Source: Hexactinellida sp. DTS-2022
Taxonomy: Eukaryota; Porifera; Hexactinellida
DNA: 64,000 nucleotides
NCBI GenBank assembly: GCA_028753945.1
Contig: JAPNXP010000014.1
Location: forward strand, 4,836,001-4,900,000
Reading direction: 5' to 3'
The translations under genes and the position numbers were made by a program. The notes under the pieces are model-generated. The model made no database searches. It was not told the DNA's origin and saw only the letters and a program-made list of their open reading frames with translations. Positions 19,201 to 28,053 of the stretch are shown one piece after another (the stretch's first letter is position 1; each line of letters starts with the position of its first letter).

Positions 19201-22200
19201 GTAGTGGCTGTTAAGAAGATTCGCATTCGCACTTCAGGACTCAGTCAGGAAGAAAAGGAAGAGTTCCAGCAGGAAGCAGCTATCATGAGGTACGTAGTTA
19301 TCCGAAAATGAGAACTGTGCTGTGTACTCAACTAACTTGTTGTCATTATGATAGAGATAGAACTACATCGAAACTGGTTTTCTTTTTCTAACCAATTCTT
19401 TACATGAAAATTAAGTAAGAAAATTCCGATAGTTAGAAAAACCCGATTGAAAATACAACAAATTTGGAATTTCTTACACATTTAGAATAAATAGTTTGTC
19501 AGAAAAAACCGGTTTCGACTGTACAGTAAACTCTCGGTAATACGAATACTAAGAGACAGTCGAATTTGTTCGTATTAACCGGAGTCACTTACATGAATTT
19601 GTATAAGATAGAATAATTAAACTTTGTACGCCTTAACCGTATTCGTAATTTCGTATTAACGAGAGTCCACTGTATTTGTATAAGCTAGGCTGCTAGGGGA
19701 ATAACCTTGTACTCCTTAACCGTGTTCGTATTAACGAGAGTCTACTGTATTGTTTAGCAAGCTCCTACATCCCAACATAGTCCTGTTGATGGGCGTATGC
19801 AGTGAGGAGCCTAACCTGTGTCTGATAACCGAGTACATGCAAATGGGATCTGTAAGGGAGATACTGGACGACAGGTCTATTGACCTAGACTGGGGAATGA
19901 CTATCATAATGGTAAGTCATACGCTTGTTCATTATCTCGTGTTAATTTATATACTCAGTTCTAAAATTAAATTAAGGGCAAACTTGTACCTTTCAATATA
20001 AAACCCGGTATCAGAAAGGTGAATCTTTGATGTACAAAATGACCTCGCCTCCATTGCCTGTAATTATATTGAAAAGGGGTTGGACGATATTTTTAGTAAT
20101 TCCTAGAATATTACTTGTATCTAGTAACATAATTTCTACATTAATTTCAGTTTAAATTAGATAAAGCCGTTCTTAATTATGAACTTCTGGCACAAATGGT
20201 GGAGTATCTTGCTATATTTATAAAATCTACTACCTAAGGTAATTCTTTAATCACAAGAATGCTAATTATATTATTCATGTAATTAATTAATTAACAAAAC
20301 TATTGATATTTTCTAGAAATAAAGCAATACAAATCTAATAATAGATCATGGAATATTTACATATTGTAAACGTATATTAAATGTGTAAAGTAATCGAATT
20401 ATGTATAAATGAAACTAAAAAGACTTGTAGCACTTGTTTCATTTATTCCGGTTATTTCCACTTCTTAACAGGCATTAGATGCAGCTCGTGGCATGACCTA
20501 TCTACACGGCGTGACGCCTCCAGTTATTCACAGAGACCTCAAGACTGCTAATCTACTGGTAGACCACAGTTGGAAGGTTAAAGTAGCAGATTTTGGTGTT
20601 GCCAAGATGATTAAAGATATTGACTATATGGTAACCGTGTTGAGTAACTCTCTGGTGAACATGCCCTCTCAAGAAGCCGCCACACAAGCGAATGAGTTAA
20701 ATGAGAATTGTACGATTTATAATATTTTCAATACGATTATAAGCCGATTGAATAAGAATAAATAATTTCGAATTAAAGCTTACCAATTATTTAATGAGTT
20801 TACTTATACAGCGATCATCGGCGTTTGTATTAAAAAACCTGGCTAGTTTCTAGCGATTGTTTTTTTATGTTTATAAAAACACCATCGCTGGTAACTACCA
20901 GGTTTTTAAAAACAAACGCCGATGATCGGTGCTACCGATGATCGCTGTATAAGTAAATTCTTATTTAATAATCACTCTAATTAAGGTAATTACCCCTGAA
21001 AGTAATCCTAACTCCTTTACACGCTAGGAGCTAACTTAGGAGGCCATTGATATTTACTCTAATTACCGTATAGGCGTACTATACACTAAGCAGTGAACTC
21101 TCAATAAGTATTATAAGTGTAAGGTAGTAACACTGTCGGTTCTCTGAGGTTTACATGTACCAGAGGGTCTGGATGCATTTGATCCTAATCATAGTCCAAT
21201 CCATAATCCATTTTGTTCAGAATTAATATTCCGTATTTCCAAATCCATATTCATCCGGCCCTCTGCGTGTATCAATTTTACAAAATACAGTCTACTCCAC
21301 TTAATAGATTAATAGAATCACCGGTTAATCGGTTTCTCTGCATAATCGGGTCAAAATTTCACAGGTTTTATAGGACATAATTACAGTTTGGCTCACAATA
21401 TTTTCGGTTAATCGGTTTCTCCGCTTTAATCGGGTCAAAACAACCTGGTCCTGAGGTGGCTCTATTAAGCGGAGTCGACTATAATTCAAATTTTACAAAT
21501 TAAGATTATTGAATACATCGTCCCTGCGTTGTGTTTGAGGTATCTGTCGCAATACGATCTAACCAGAGACCAGAGAGCTGTTATTACTATACCCTTCTCC
21601 TAGCCCCCCTGCTACACAGACAAGCTGAGCAGTACAACACAACCTGTGCCGGGTCTCTGAGATGGTGCGCTCCTGAATCCATGAAGCCGAAGCTAGCTGC
21701 CACTGTGTACGGACAGAAAGTTGATATATACTCCTATGGAGTCATTCTATGGGAACTAGCTACTAGGGAATGGCCCTATGCTGAGTTGAAGTTTGATTTT
21801 GAAGTAAGTATTTTCAATTATTTATTAATGAACGAAATAATAGCCATACTTGTGGTTTTCAGTAAAGCAAAGTTTATTTTAGAAAACTGGACTCTTATTT
21901 TCTACTATGATTCGGCAGCATGTATAGCCGTATTATATATATAGTAGTCCATGTATAGATCTATAAAATACAGTTTGAATAATAAAATTTAAAATTTAAA
22001 TATAATATTGTTAAAATTAAATTAAAATCACTACAAATGAAAAACCTGTGTATTTTTATCAACATCCTACAAGACCGTCCCAGTGCAGAGAGAGACTCCA
22101 GTCTCGCAGTTAAGGTATTCTCGGAGCTGAATTACCAACTGGAGCTGCACCAGGATGTGAGCAGCAGAGAGCTGGCATCGGTTCTGGAGAGAGCGCGCAG

Positions 22201-23291
22201 TCTCGTCTGCAGCGCGGCTCTCCCGTTCGCCTCTCTCACAGTGTTCGTGGGAGCTCACGGCTCCGCAGAGGGCTTGGCCATGAGGGACGGGGCGCGGGTG
22301 TGCGTGGAGGAAATAGTCAGTCGATTCATGCCGCACAGCTGTCCCGCTCTGGTGGGGAAACCGAAGCTGTTCTTCCTTCAGAACTGCCGCGAATTCCTAT
22401 ACACACACTCTGTGTCCAGGGAGAGCAACATAGAACAGATGGTGGAGTCAGCTGGCGACATGATGGTGGCCCTGAGCACGAGGGAGGGATGCCCGTCTCT
22501 GAGGTGCGAACAAGGGACTCTCTTCTTCCAAGCTGTGTTGCAGCAGATAGCGTCAGCCGGAGTCTCCCACGCGCCTCTGACCAAGCTGTTGTCAGAAGCA
22601 GTGGAGAGAGTTAAACGCGAATCGGTACTGCTGTCCAACACATGCCAGACGCCCCAAATAGTAACCAGCTTAACTCGACAGTTCTATTTCAATCCTCCTC
22701 CTCCTATTAACACGGAACCATTCAACTATTCATCTTTCTACTCCTGTTTTCATTGCAGCAATTCTCACAGTTCAACTGTACCTTGTTATCCTGGTGCAAA
22801 TACTCCACAATCCACTTCCCATACTCCTAACTACTCATCCCATATGACTTACTACGTAGCTTCTATTCGTACAACTGCTGTACAAATATCTAGCATTCCA
22901 ATTGCTCCTTTTATACACAGTGAACTCTCGGTATAACGAAGTGCTTGGGACCTGTCAATCCCTTCGTTATATCCGGATATTCGTTATATGCGTATAATAA
23001 TTTATGAATTAGTGCTCTGGGGGAAAATATCCATTTCGTTATTAGCGGTTATTTTGTTATATCCGACTTCGTTATAACTGTAATCCCTACCTAACCAGAT
23101 ACAATTATTTGATTGTATTTATTTAGGTAATGGAACATGTGTTGAAAGGAGGTCGGCTGCCTGTCCCCATGAACTGTCCCTCGCAGTACATATCTCTATT
23201 GCAGGAATGTTGGTGCCAAGACCCGAGATACAGACCCTGGTTCCCAGATATCGTTACTATTCTGGAAGATATGCGCAAGTCATTTAATTAA
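13225..23291 (+). CDS. Receptor kinase: beta-helix ectodomain, PSI/EGF-like module, TM, TKL kinase (11 exons)
   Basis: Exons: 13225-13321, 13766-14394, 15087-15342, 15788-16369, 17067-17303, 18410-18635, 19149-19289, 19758-19911, 20472-20630, 21630-21803, 23127-23291 (TAA). Phases all agree; 939 residues. A signal peptide ([12 protein letters not shown]) is followed by a Cys-containing start. Residues about 33-520 are a pectin-lyase/beta-helix-like ectodomain rich in N-glycosylation sites. Exon 5 encodes a PSI-like cluster ([13 protein letters not shown]) and an EGF-like tail ([12 protein letters not shown]). Exon 6 encodes the TM segment [20 protein letters not shown]. The kinase has [13 protein letters not shown], the alpha-C Glu in [30 protein letters not shown] and [18 protein letters not shown]. 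All catalytic residues are present, and HRDLKTAN marks it Ser/Thr/TKL-like rather than a tyrosine kinase. Ligand unknown. Intron 10 contains a caspase-like ORF. Confidence 0.85.
13386..13511. mobile_element. MITE family E copy (complete)
   Basis: CAGTAGATGCCGGATATAAG at left, CTTATAACCGGCATCCACTG at right, TA at 13384-13385 and 13512-13513. In receptor-kinase intron 1. Confidence 0.9.
13545..13736. mobile_element. MITE family H copy
   Basis: Reverse orientation to the copies at 16844 and 26260. Contains TTCGTCTGCTTAATATGAAG, ACTTACATAGGGTTTGTATT and the end AAAGAACCTGACT. Intron 1, 29 bp upstream of exon 2. Confidence 0.82.
14448..14635. mobile_element. MITE family J copy
   Basis: CAGTCGAAATCGGGTTTTTT at left, AAAATCCAGTTTTGACTG at right, TA at 14446-14447 and 14636-14637. 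Internal repeats GGGTTTTTTTGC. In receptor-kinase intron 2. Confidence 0.82.
14820..14944. repeat. Family G inverted-repeat element
   Basis: Ends with AAAAGGTGTTGGCCCCGATA and contains AACCCGGCTTCTCAGAGGTT, as in the copy at 55031-55146. The left end is degenerate. Confidence 0.55.
15370..15545. mobile_element. MITE family D copy
   Basis: CAGGGAACTCCCGTTATAAC at left, TTGTTATACGGAGAGTTCTCTG at right, flanked by TA. It starts 27 bp after the exon 3 donor of the receptor kinase. Confidence 0.8.
15582..15751. mobile_element. MITE family C copy
   Basis: CAGTAGACTCATTAATGCG start, GGGGACCTTCGAACTTTGTT core, and a decayed right end GTATTACCGAGTGCTTACAG. It ends 36 bp before exon 4. Confidence 0.7.
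16653..16830. mobile_element. MITE family C copy (complete)
   Basis: CAGTAGACTCTCGTTAATAC at left, CGTACTAACGGAGTCTACTG at right, TA at 16651-16652. Intron 4 of the receptor kinase. Confidence 0.85.
16844..17036. mobile_element. MITE family H copy (complete)
   Basis: CAGTCAGGTTCTTTTATTAT at left, ATAATAAGCAGATATGACTG at right, TA flanks at 16842-16843 and 17037-17038. It ends 30 bp before the exon 5 start, so the acceptor region is MITE-adjacent. Confidence 0.87.
17337..17870. repeat. 36-bp minisatellite, about 14 copies
   Basis: Tandem units of ACAGTAGAACTCTGTTATAT plus TGATTATCTAATTAAT. The first half of the unit equals a family D MITE terminus (CAGTAGAACTC.GTTATA), and the array runs into a partial family D end (CAGTAGAAATCGGTTATAAC). 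Intron 5 of the receptor kinase. Confidence 0.93.
18640..19094. repeat. (TTTG)n simple-repeat tract
   Basis: About 450 bp of TTTG/TTG units with TTTA interruptions fill most of intron 6, between the TM exon and the glycine-loop exon. Open frames reading VCLFVCLF through it are repeat translations, not genes. Confidence 0.95.
19358..19521. mobile_element. MITE family J-like copy
   Basis: Right end AACCGGTTTCGACTG. Left end decayed (CATCGAAACTGGTTTTCTTT). Internal AGAAAATTCCGATAGTTAGA. Intron 7. Confidence 0.65.
19524..19749. mobile_element. MITE family C, one full copy plus a duplicated right half
   Basis: A full copy from CAGTAAACTCTCGGTAATAC to CGTATTAACGAGAGTCCACTG (19672) is followed by a second 3' half ending GAGAGTCTACTG near 19747. 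Exon 8 of the receptor kinase begins at 19758, so its acceptor lies just past the MITE end. Confidence 0.78.
19945..20096. repeat. Family G element, decayed
   Basis: TATAAAACCCGGTATCAGAA core and AAAAGGGGTTGGACGATATT right end, as in the other family G copies. Intron 8. Confidence 0.55.
20809..20947. mobile_element. Palindromic MITE (family K)
   Basis: CAGCGATCATCGGCGTTTGT at left; the inverse ACAAACGCCGATGATCGG, then CCGATGATCGCTG, at right. TA flanks at 20807-20808 and 20948-20949. AAAACCTGG/CCAGGTTTT pair internally. In receptor-kinase intron 9. Confidence 0.88.
21288..21481. mobile_element. MITE family A copy (long form)
   Basis: CAGTCTACTCCACTTAATAG at left, CTATTAAGCGGAGTCGACT at right, with the same internal blocks as 5261-5438. 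Intron 9. Confidence 0.82.
22037..22936 (+). CDS. Caspase-like cysteine protease nested in the receptor-kinase intron
   Basis: Single-exon ORF, 299 codons, on the same strand and inside intron 10 of the receptor kinase. It starts directly at the caspase fold (NLCIFIN as strand 1), so there is no prodomain. Visible landmarks: Arg19 (possible S1-pocket Arg), FVGAHG with His74 as the catalytic His, [18 protein letters not shown] with Cys117 at the position of [15 protein letters not shown] as the small-subunit strand, Arg156 in PSLRCEQG at the S1 Arg of SWR, LFFQAV, and [11 protein letters not shown] closing the p10. The p20-p10 linker is very short and lacks a DEVD-like site. Residues 219-299 are a Ser/Thr/Asn/Pro-rich tail; its last codons and the TAA come from a MITE terminus. 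The active-site set suggests an Asp-specific protease. QNCRE instead of QACRG is unusual. It could be expressed separately; splicing into the kinase through the acceptor at 22072-22073 would be out of phase. Confidence 0.82.
   Translation: MKNLCIFINILQDRPSAERDSSLAVKVFSELNYQLELHQDVSSRELASVLERARSLVCSAALPFASLTVFVGAHGSAEGLAMRDGARVCVEEIVSRFMPHSCPALVGKPKLFFLQNCREFLYTHSVSRESNIEQMVESAGDMMVALSTREGCPSLRCEQGTLFFQAVLQQIASAGVSHAPLTKLLSEAVERVKRESVLLSNTCQTPQIVTSLTRQFYFNPPPPINTEPFNYSSFYSCFHCSNSHSSTVPCYPGANTPQSTSHTPNYSSHMTYYVASIRTTAVQISSIPIAPFIHSELSV
22918..23080. mobile_element. MITE family D copy overlapping the caspase 3' end
   Basis: CAGTGAACTCTCGGTATAAC at left, CCGACTTCGTTATAACTG at right, TA after it at 23081-23082. 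The caspase-like ORF stops inside its left terminal repeat. Confidence 0.85.
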
Positions 23292-24127
23292 TCTGCTTTT
23301 GTTTTATTTTTATGTCTGTTTTTATTATATGCAAAGTTTGTTTGTTTGGCGACATTTTTAATGATAAGTGTATATTTAGGAATTTTATTATATATTAATG
23401 CTGTTTGTAACTTTAATTAGTCAAACGTTTAACCATGTTACAACGGTCAATCTTACAATCTAAACGGCAATATTTGTCATGCAATTTTAATTGTAAATAA
23501 CACATTTTGCAAAATCTCACTGTATTTAACTGTTTTGTCATTATGTCAGTCACTTTAATAACCATTTAATGTTTGATAATAATTTGTTAATATGTACATT
23601 TGTGTTCGCTTAAAAGTAAATAACATTTTTGCTCGAAATTGCTTGCTAATAGGCGAACTTGTTATTGGAGGAACACAATTAACATTAAATGCTCGCATGG
23701 GGACTTAAATCATACATTTATATTTTGAATAACAGGTGGCACGGTTAATCCCACTGATTCCCACACCAATCAAATGATCTGATAATTGAATGCCCCAATC
23801 GGATAAAACAATGAGAAATACTGTAGTTTTCTGTTTGTATTTATTTTGCTACGTGCCGATGTAGTAGGAAGTAATGATGTATTTTGAATAATGATTTTTT
23901 GAGTGATTCGTCGCAAAAATACCGCTACTCAAAGACTCCTATATTTATTAATTAAAAGACATAGATGTCCTGATATGAGGTCCAAGGTATAAATAGAAAA
24001 AACTCACTTTCATTTTCACTTTCAATTTAAATTAAATTAAATTTCACTTTCAATTCGTAACTAAGTAATACCCATTAGAATAATTAGGTATTATTACTAG
24101 TACCATACAACAGAGTGTATAGCATCT
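23292..24127. other. Intergenic with a family I repeat
   Basis: 3' flank of the receptor kinase. A family I repeat (GCTCGAAATTGCTTGCTAAT, GCGAACTTGTTATTGGAGG) lies at about 23600-23720. No gene seen. Confidence 0.65.
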
Positions 24128-25339
24128 ATGTGTGAAAACACAGCCAGAGAGCTGGAACGGATTCGAGAGGAAGTGCTTGTGGCGAAAGAGGAGTTACGAG
24201 TCCGATTCGAGTGTTATTTCCAAATACTCCGTGATAAACATCTCGAACTGGTGGCACAGCTGGACGAAGTGGTCCGTGTGGCAGAGACACAAGTGGAGGA
24301 GAGACAGGTGAAGATGAATCAGCTTAAAGTAACCAAAGCTGAGGTGTCACACAATCTCCAACACAATGAGCTCAATGAGATTCTAATAAATGTGTCCCGA
24401 GAGTTGGACGAGAAGATACGGGGACTAGAGGCGACTGTGGATCGGATTCCATCTGTGTGGCTCGAGTGGCATGACGGGTGGTTGGAAGGTGGCATGGCTG
24501 GATTGTGTCGCTTGTGTGAGGGTGTATCCTACGTGAACAGACACAACCCAGTGTGGTCTGGTGTAAATGAAGGAAAGGGACAGTTGAAAATATATCGTCC
24601 GTTTGGTCTGTCAATAGACAGAGACGATGGAAATATATTTGTGTGTGATTATAATGCTGATAGGATTCAGGTGTTTAGCAAAGAAGGTAATTATTCGAGA
24701 ACAATTAAGCTAGAAGGAGTGTCTCATCCTAATTCCATAACTATTTCACTCCATCACCTGTTTGTCAGCTGTTATTATTCACATGAGATCTACAAGCTAA
24801 ATAAAGTGTCTGGAGTAATTCTGTGTCGTGTTGAAACAGAGCATGGCATGTCTGGTCTGTCAGTTGACACAGACACACTGTATATTGGAACGTATGCAAC
24901 TTGTCACATATCTCATTTGAGTGTTGAAGATTTGAGTTATGTCAAAATGACTCCACTTAACTCTCCACATATAACCGAGAACACTAGGCTATGCGACTTA
25001 AAATTAGCTCCCGGTCTATTTATAGTCCTGTTTCATAAGTGTAAGTATCCTGTGCAATCATTCTCCAGAGATGGGGACCTAATTCACTTGATCGTGTCAC
25101 AGGATCAGCTGACTGCTGGTAGTTATTTCTGTCTGGACAGACACTTGAATATTATAATTAGTGACTATGGAGCTCATAATGTTAAGGTCTTCAGTAGAGA
25201 GGGACGGCTTGTCACAACAATCGGACACGAAGGGACAGACCCCGGGGAATTCGATGATCCGCAAGGGATAGATATTAGTAGAGAGGGGCTTGTTGTTGTT
25301 GTTGACCTGAAAGATTCTCATAAGCTACAGTTCTTTTAA
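24128..25339 (+). CDS. Coiled-coil plus NHL-repeat protein (TRIM-like without RING/B-box)
   Basis: Intronless, 403 residues. Residues 1-120 form an acidic coiled coil (RELERIREEVLVAKEELRV, QLDEVVRVAETQVEERQV). Residues about 155-403 form NHL/beta-propeller repeats: PFGLSIDRDDGNIFVCDYNA, DRIQVFSKEGNY, SFSRDGDLI, and a last blade with GTDPGEFDDPQGIDISREG. This is the C-terminal layout of TRIM2/3/71-type proteins, but no RING or B-box cysteines precede the coiled coil, so it cannot be called an E3 ligase. Partners are unknown. The first in-frame ATG was taken, right after an upstream gene-free stretch. A related, shorter pair lies at 31028-33666. Confidence 0.85.
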   Translation: MCENTARELERIREEVLVAKEELRVRFECYFQILRDKHLELVAQLDEVVRVAETQVEERQVKMNQLKVTKAEVSHNLQHNELNEILINVSRELDEKIRGLEATVDRIPSVWLEWHDGWLEGGMAGLCRLCEGVSYVNRHNPVWSGVNEGKGQLKIYRPFGLSIDRDDGNIFVCDYNADRIQVFSKEGNYSRTIKLEGVSHPNSITISLHHLFVSCYYSHEIYKLNKVSGVILCRVETEHGMSGLSVDTDTLYIGTYATCHISHLSVEDLSYVKMTPLNSPHITENTRLCDLKLAPGLFIVLFHKCKYPVQSFSRDGDLIHLIVSQDQLTAGSYFCLDRHLNIIISDYGAHNVKVFSREGRLVTTIGHEGTDPGEFDDPQGIDISREGLVVVVDLKDSHKLQFF

Positions 25340-25843
25340 TTTTTGACAAACTTTTTCATCTAATTTATTATTGAATTATTAAAATATTTATTTAAATACT
25401 TCGCGTTTCCCTCATCCTTCCTTTTAAAATGTCGAATTTTGTTATTAGTATAATATATAATCGTATTTACTGTTAAAATTTACTAGTGACCATCATCTTG
25501 CGTGTATGTATATGTTATCGTATGGAAAACTATACTGTTCCAGGGGCGTAGCTAGGGGGGGGACCGCCCCGGACGGCACTATTAAGGGGCGGCATAAATT
25601 GTAGTCTAGTTTACGGCATAAAAAGACAGATGATAATAATTATCTTTGATAATTATATTCATCAGTAGGACCAAACATTACATACCCTTTCCTATTATTG
25701 TTAAGTAAGATATCCACAAACTCAAACAGGGGCATAAACTTGGAGTTTGGTCATGGGGGTGCCAACATGGCACACCCACTTCAGCTAATTATTGGGACGA
25801 TAGTTTCGTCAGTGTATACTTATAGACTTGCATGTGTTGTAAT

Positions 25844-26608
25844 TAGGGGTCTCAATCCCGGAGCCTTTTTCCAATCCCGGGATTCCGGGATTGGAATCAT
25901 GTTCAATCCCGGGATCCCGGGATCCCGGGATTGATCAAATAATTTATTGACACCTGACCAATCATGCAAATATGTTGAATTAATGTAATTGTGTATTGAT
26001 TGATAACTCCATTACATAATAAATAGAGCATAAGATCGTAGTATAGTAATAATAAGATTTTAATTAAGATTTTTCTGATTATTCCTGATAGGAATTTAAA
26101 TCTATATTTATATGAAATGGTTCAGGATTGTTGTTAATAAACAAAGCATCATGTTATCAAAAATTAACCTAATGACAAAGCCACACGTAATTGAACAAGT
26201 AACGAATAATTGATTACCGAGAAATGTAAGCGATAAAAATGAATTAAAGAATATAATTACAGTCAGGTTCTATTATTATGAACATTCAAGGGACCAAAAA
26301 TTGTGTTCATAATAGAGAGACTTCATAATAAGCGAACTCAACTTAATACAAACCCTATGTAAGTTGTTAAATTGGGACCGTAGTATTTGTTAATAATAAT
26401 AAATCTTCATATTATCAGACGAAATCTTGTTCATAAATAAGCAGACCTGACAGTATATGTCATGCGAGAAGATAATATTCACATCAGGCTCACAATCATT
26501 GCAATACTCATAATATATCTGGATCCCGGGATTGGAAAGTCTAATCCCGGGATTGAATCCCGGGCTAAAATGGACCGGGATCCCGGGATCCCGGGATTGA
26601 GACCCCTA
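25844..26608. mobile_element. Non-autonomous hAT-like element 3, inside element 2
   Basis: Ends TAGGGGTCTCAATCCCGG and CCGGGATTGAGACCCCTA. Exact 8-bp target duplications GTTGTAAT at 25836-25843 and 26609-26616. Subterminal repeats of ATCCCGGGATCCCGGG at both ends. Confidence 0.92.
26260..26453. mobile_element. MITE family H copy, inside hAT-like element 3
   Basis: CAGTCAGGTTCTATTATTAT at left, AAGCAGACCTGACAG at right, TA at 26258-26259 and 26454-26455. Same internal order as 16844-17036. Confidence 0.88.
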
Positions 26609-27343
26609 GTTGTAATTGAGAAACACTGTTTACAACTGGAGCTTGCTTCCTTGTAATTTGTGGTTGAGATTTGTCAATAATGCGATATTTATATGATACA
26701 TCTTAGCACAAGCGGTACTACCAAGCATTACGTCTTGGCGCAATTCACGAAAAAATCATGGGGGTGCCAGGCCTGCCTGGCACCCCCATGAATTTCCGTC
26801 GGGAGTGCCACGCACCTCCGGCACCCACCAAGTTTAGTAGTTTACGCCACTGAACTCAAAGACCATAACTTGTCTCAATTAAATTGCTTCAATTCAATTC
26901 AATTTGATACATCCAGCACTAGCGTATCCAGAAATGTTGAGAGGGGCCCAAGAAATAATGCAAGCTTAGCGAGAAACTTTTATGGGCGTCTGGGGGGCTA
27001 CCGCTAAAAATTTTCGACTTATATATACTCAGAAGTAATTTTAAACTCTAATTTTTCTACGGAGCCCTAATTCAAACATGAAGCTGAAGTTCCTTAGTTA
27101 TTTTGTCAATTTCAGTATCGAAGGGGAGCCCAAGCCCCTGGAACCGCCCTCATCCATGTCCTCGGTTGTTAAAATAATAGCATTTGTCATGAATAAATAA
27201 TACATACAACCAATAAATATAAGTTGTAAATAACACCATAATTTACTGAAATAGACACCCAACTTGAGATTGATATGGGTGCCGAAGGGCGGCATGAAAT
27301 TTGTCCGCCTCGGGCGGCATAAGTATAAGCTACGCCTCTGTAC

Positions 27344-27787
27344 TAGAGGTGAGCGTCGTGTTCAAATTTGTATTTAAGACTAACACGAACACGAAACATG
27401 TGACACGAACACGAATTCCACCCCACCAATATGTCACGACACGAACACGAAACACGAACGCCAACACGAAACACGAACACGAAACACGAATGTCAACACG
27501 AAACACGAATATCAACACGAAATACAAAGTTGGAAAAATTAATGAATTAATATAATGAATTAAGATCATAACATACGAATATTTATATACAATAACTTGT
27601 ATACCACAAGTATTGTATAATATTAATAACAAAAACCCCCATGAAACTTTAACCGAACACGACGCAAACACGACACGATACATGAACTTTGAACACGAAA
27701 TCGACACGAACACGAAAATCTTTGCCCAACACGACACTAACACGAAAACTTTGGCCTGTCGTGTTCTTGTCTTATCGCTCGGCTCTA
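27344..27787. mobile_element. Non-autonomous hAT-like element 4, in the target duplication of element 1
   Basis: Ends TAGAGGTGAGCG and CGCTCGGCTCTA are inverted. Exact 8-bp duplications CTCTGTAC at 27336-27343 and 27788-27795. Filled with irregular ACACGAA repeats that give spurious open frames on both strands. Confidence 0.9.
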
Positions 27788-27937
27788 CTCTGTACTGTTC
27801 AGTGTAATCATCAATCTCTTGTAAGTGAATGAACAATTTAATAATAGCCAATATTTAATAAATATAAATAAAATGCTACCTCCCGTCCCAATTTTCACAA
27901 AAAGATGGATGATAAAGTAATTTATTTTAGGTGGCCT

Positions 27938-28053
27938 AAACTGACTCCCGTCATTACGAATTCGGATATAACTAAGTATCCGCTTGTATAAACGGAGTTA
28001 TATGAAGTAAACTTAATTAAGGTCCATTGGAGATCGTTATAACATGAGTTGAC
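27938..28053. mobile_element. MITE family D-like fragment
   Basis: AACTGACTCCCGTCATTACG ... GGATATAACTAAGTATCCGC resembles family D interiors. Ends are eroded. Confidence 0.45.

Larger units (their letters stand above)
25727..26852. mobile_element. Non-autonomous hAT-like element 2, inside element 1
   Basis: Ends CAGGGGCATAAACT and AGTTTACGCCACTG are inverted. Exact 8-bp target duplications AACTCAAA at 25719-25726 and 26853-26860. Contains a perfect hairpin at 26757-26790 (CATGGGGGTGCCAGGC and inverse). Confidence 0.9.
25541..27340. mobile_element. Non-autonomous hAT-like element 1 (outermost of a nest)
   Basis: Ends CAGGGGCGTAGCTA and AAGCTACGCCTCTG are inverted repeats. The 8-bp target duplication TACTGTTC is at 25533-25540. 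Its right copy was later split by hAT-like element 4 and can be read intact at 27793-27800. No transposase frame; internal GGGCGGCATA motifs near both ends. Confidence 0.9.

Noticed and set aside
18647-19311. Three long overlapping frames reading VCLFVCLF
   Set aside because: Translations of the (TTTG)n tract in an intron. Only 19149-19289 is a real (kinase) exon.
22037-22936. Caspase region as an alternative cassette exon of the receptor kinase
   Set aside because: The acceptor at 22072-22073 would enter in the wrong phase from exon 10, and the ORF has its own ATG and stop. Not excluded without transcripts.
27330-27345. Missing target duplication for hAT-like element 1
   Set aside because: At first the right end lacks TACTGTTC, but element 4 inserted there; reading past it restores the duplication at 27793-27800.
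27330-27851. 173-codon minus-strand frame and plus-strand frames at 27301 and 27613
   Set aside because: They translate the ACACGAA repeats of a hAT-like element.
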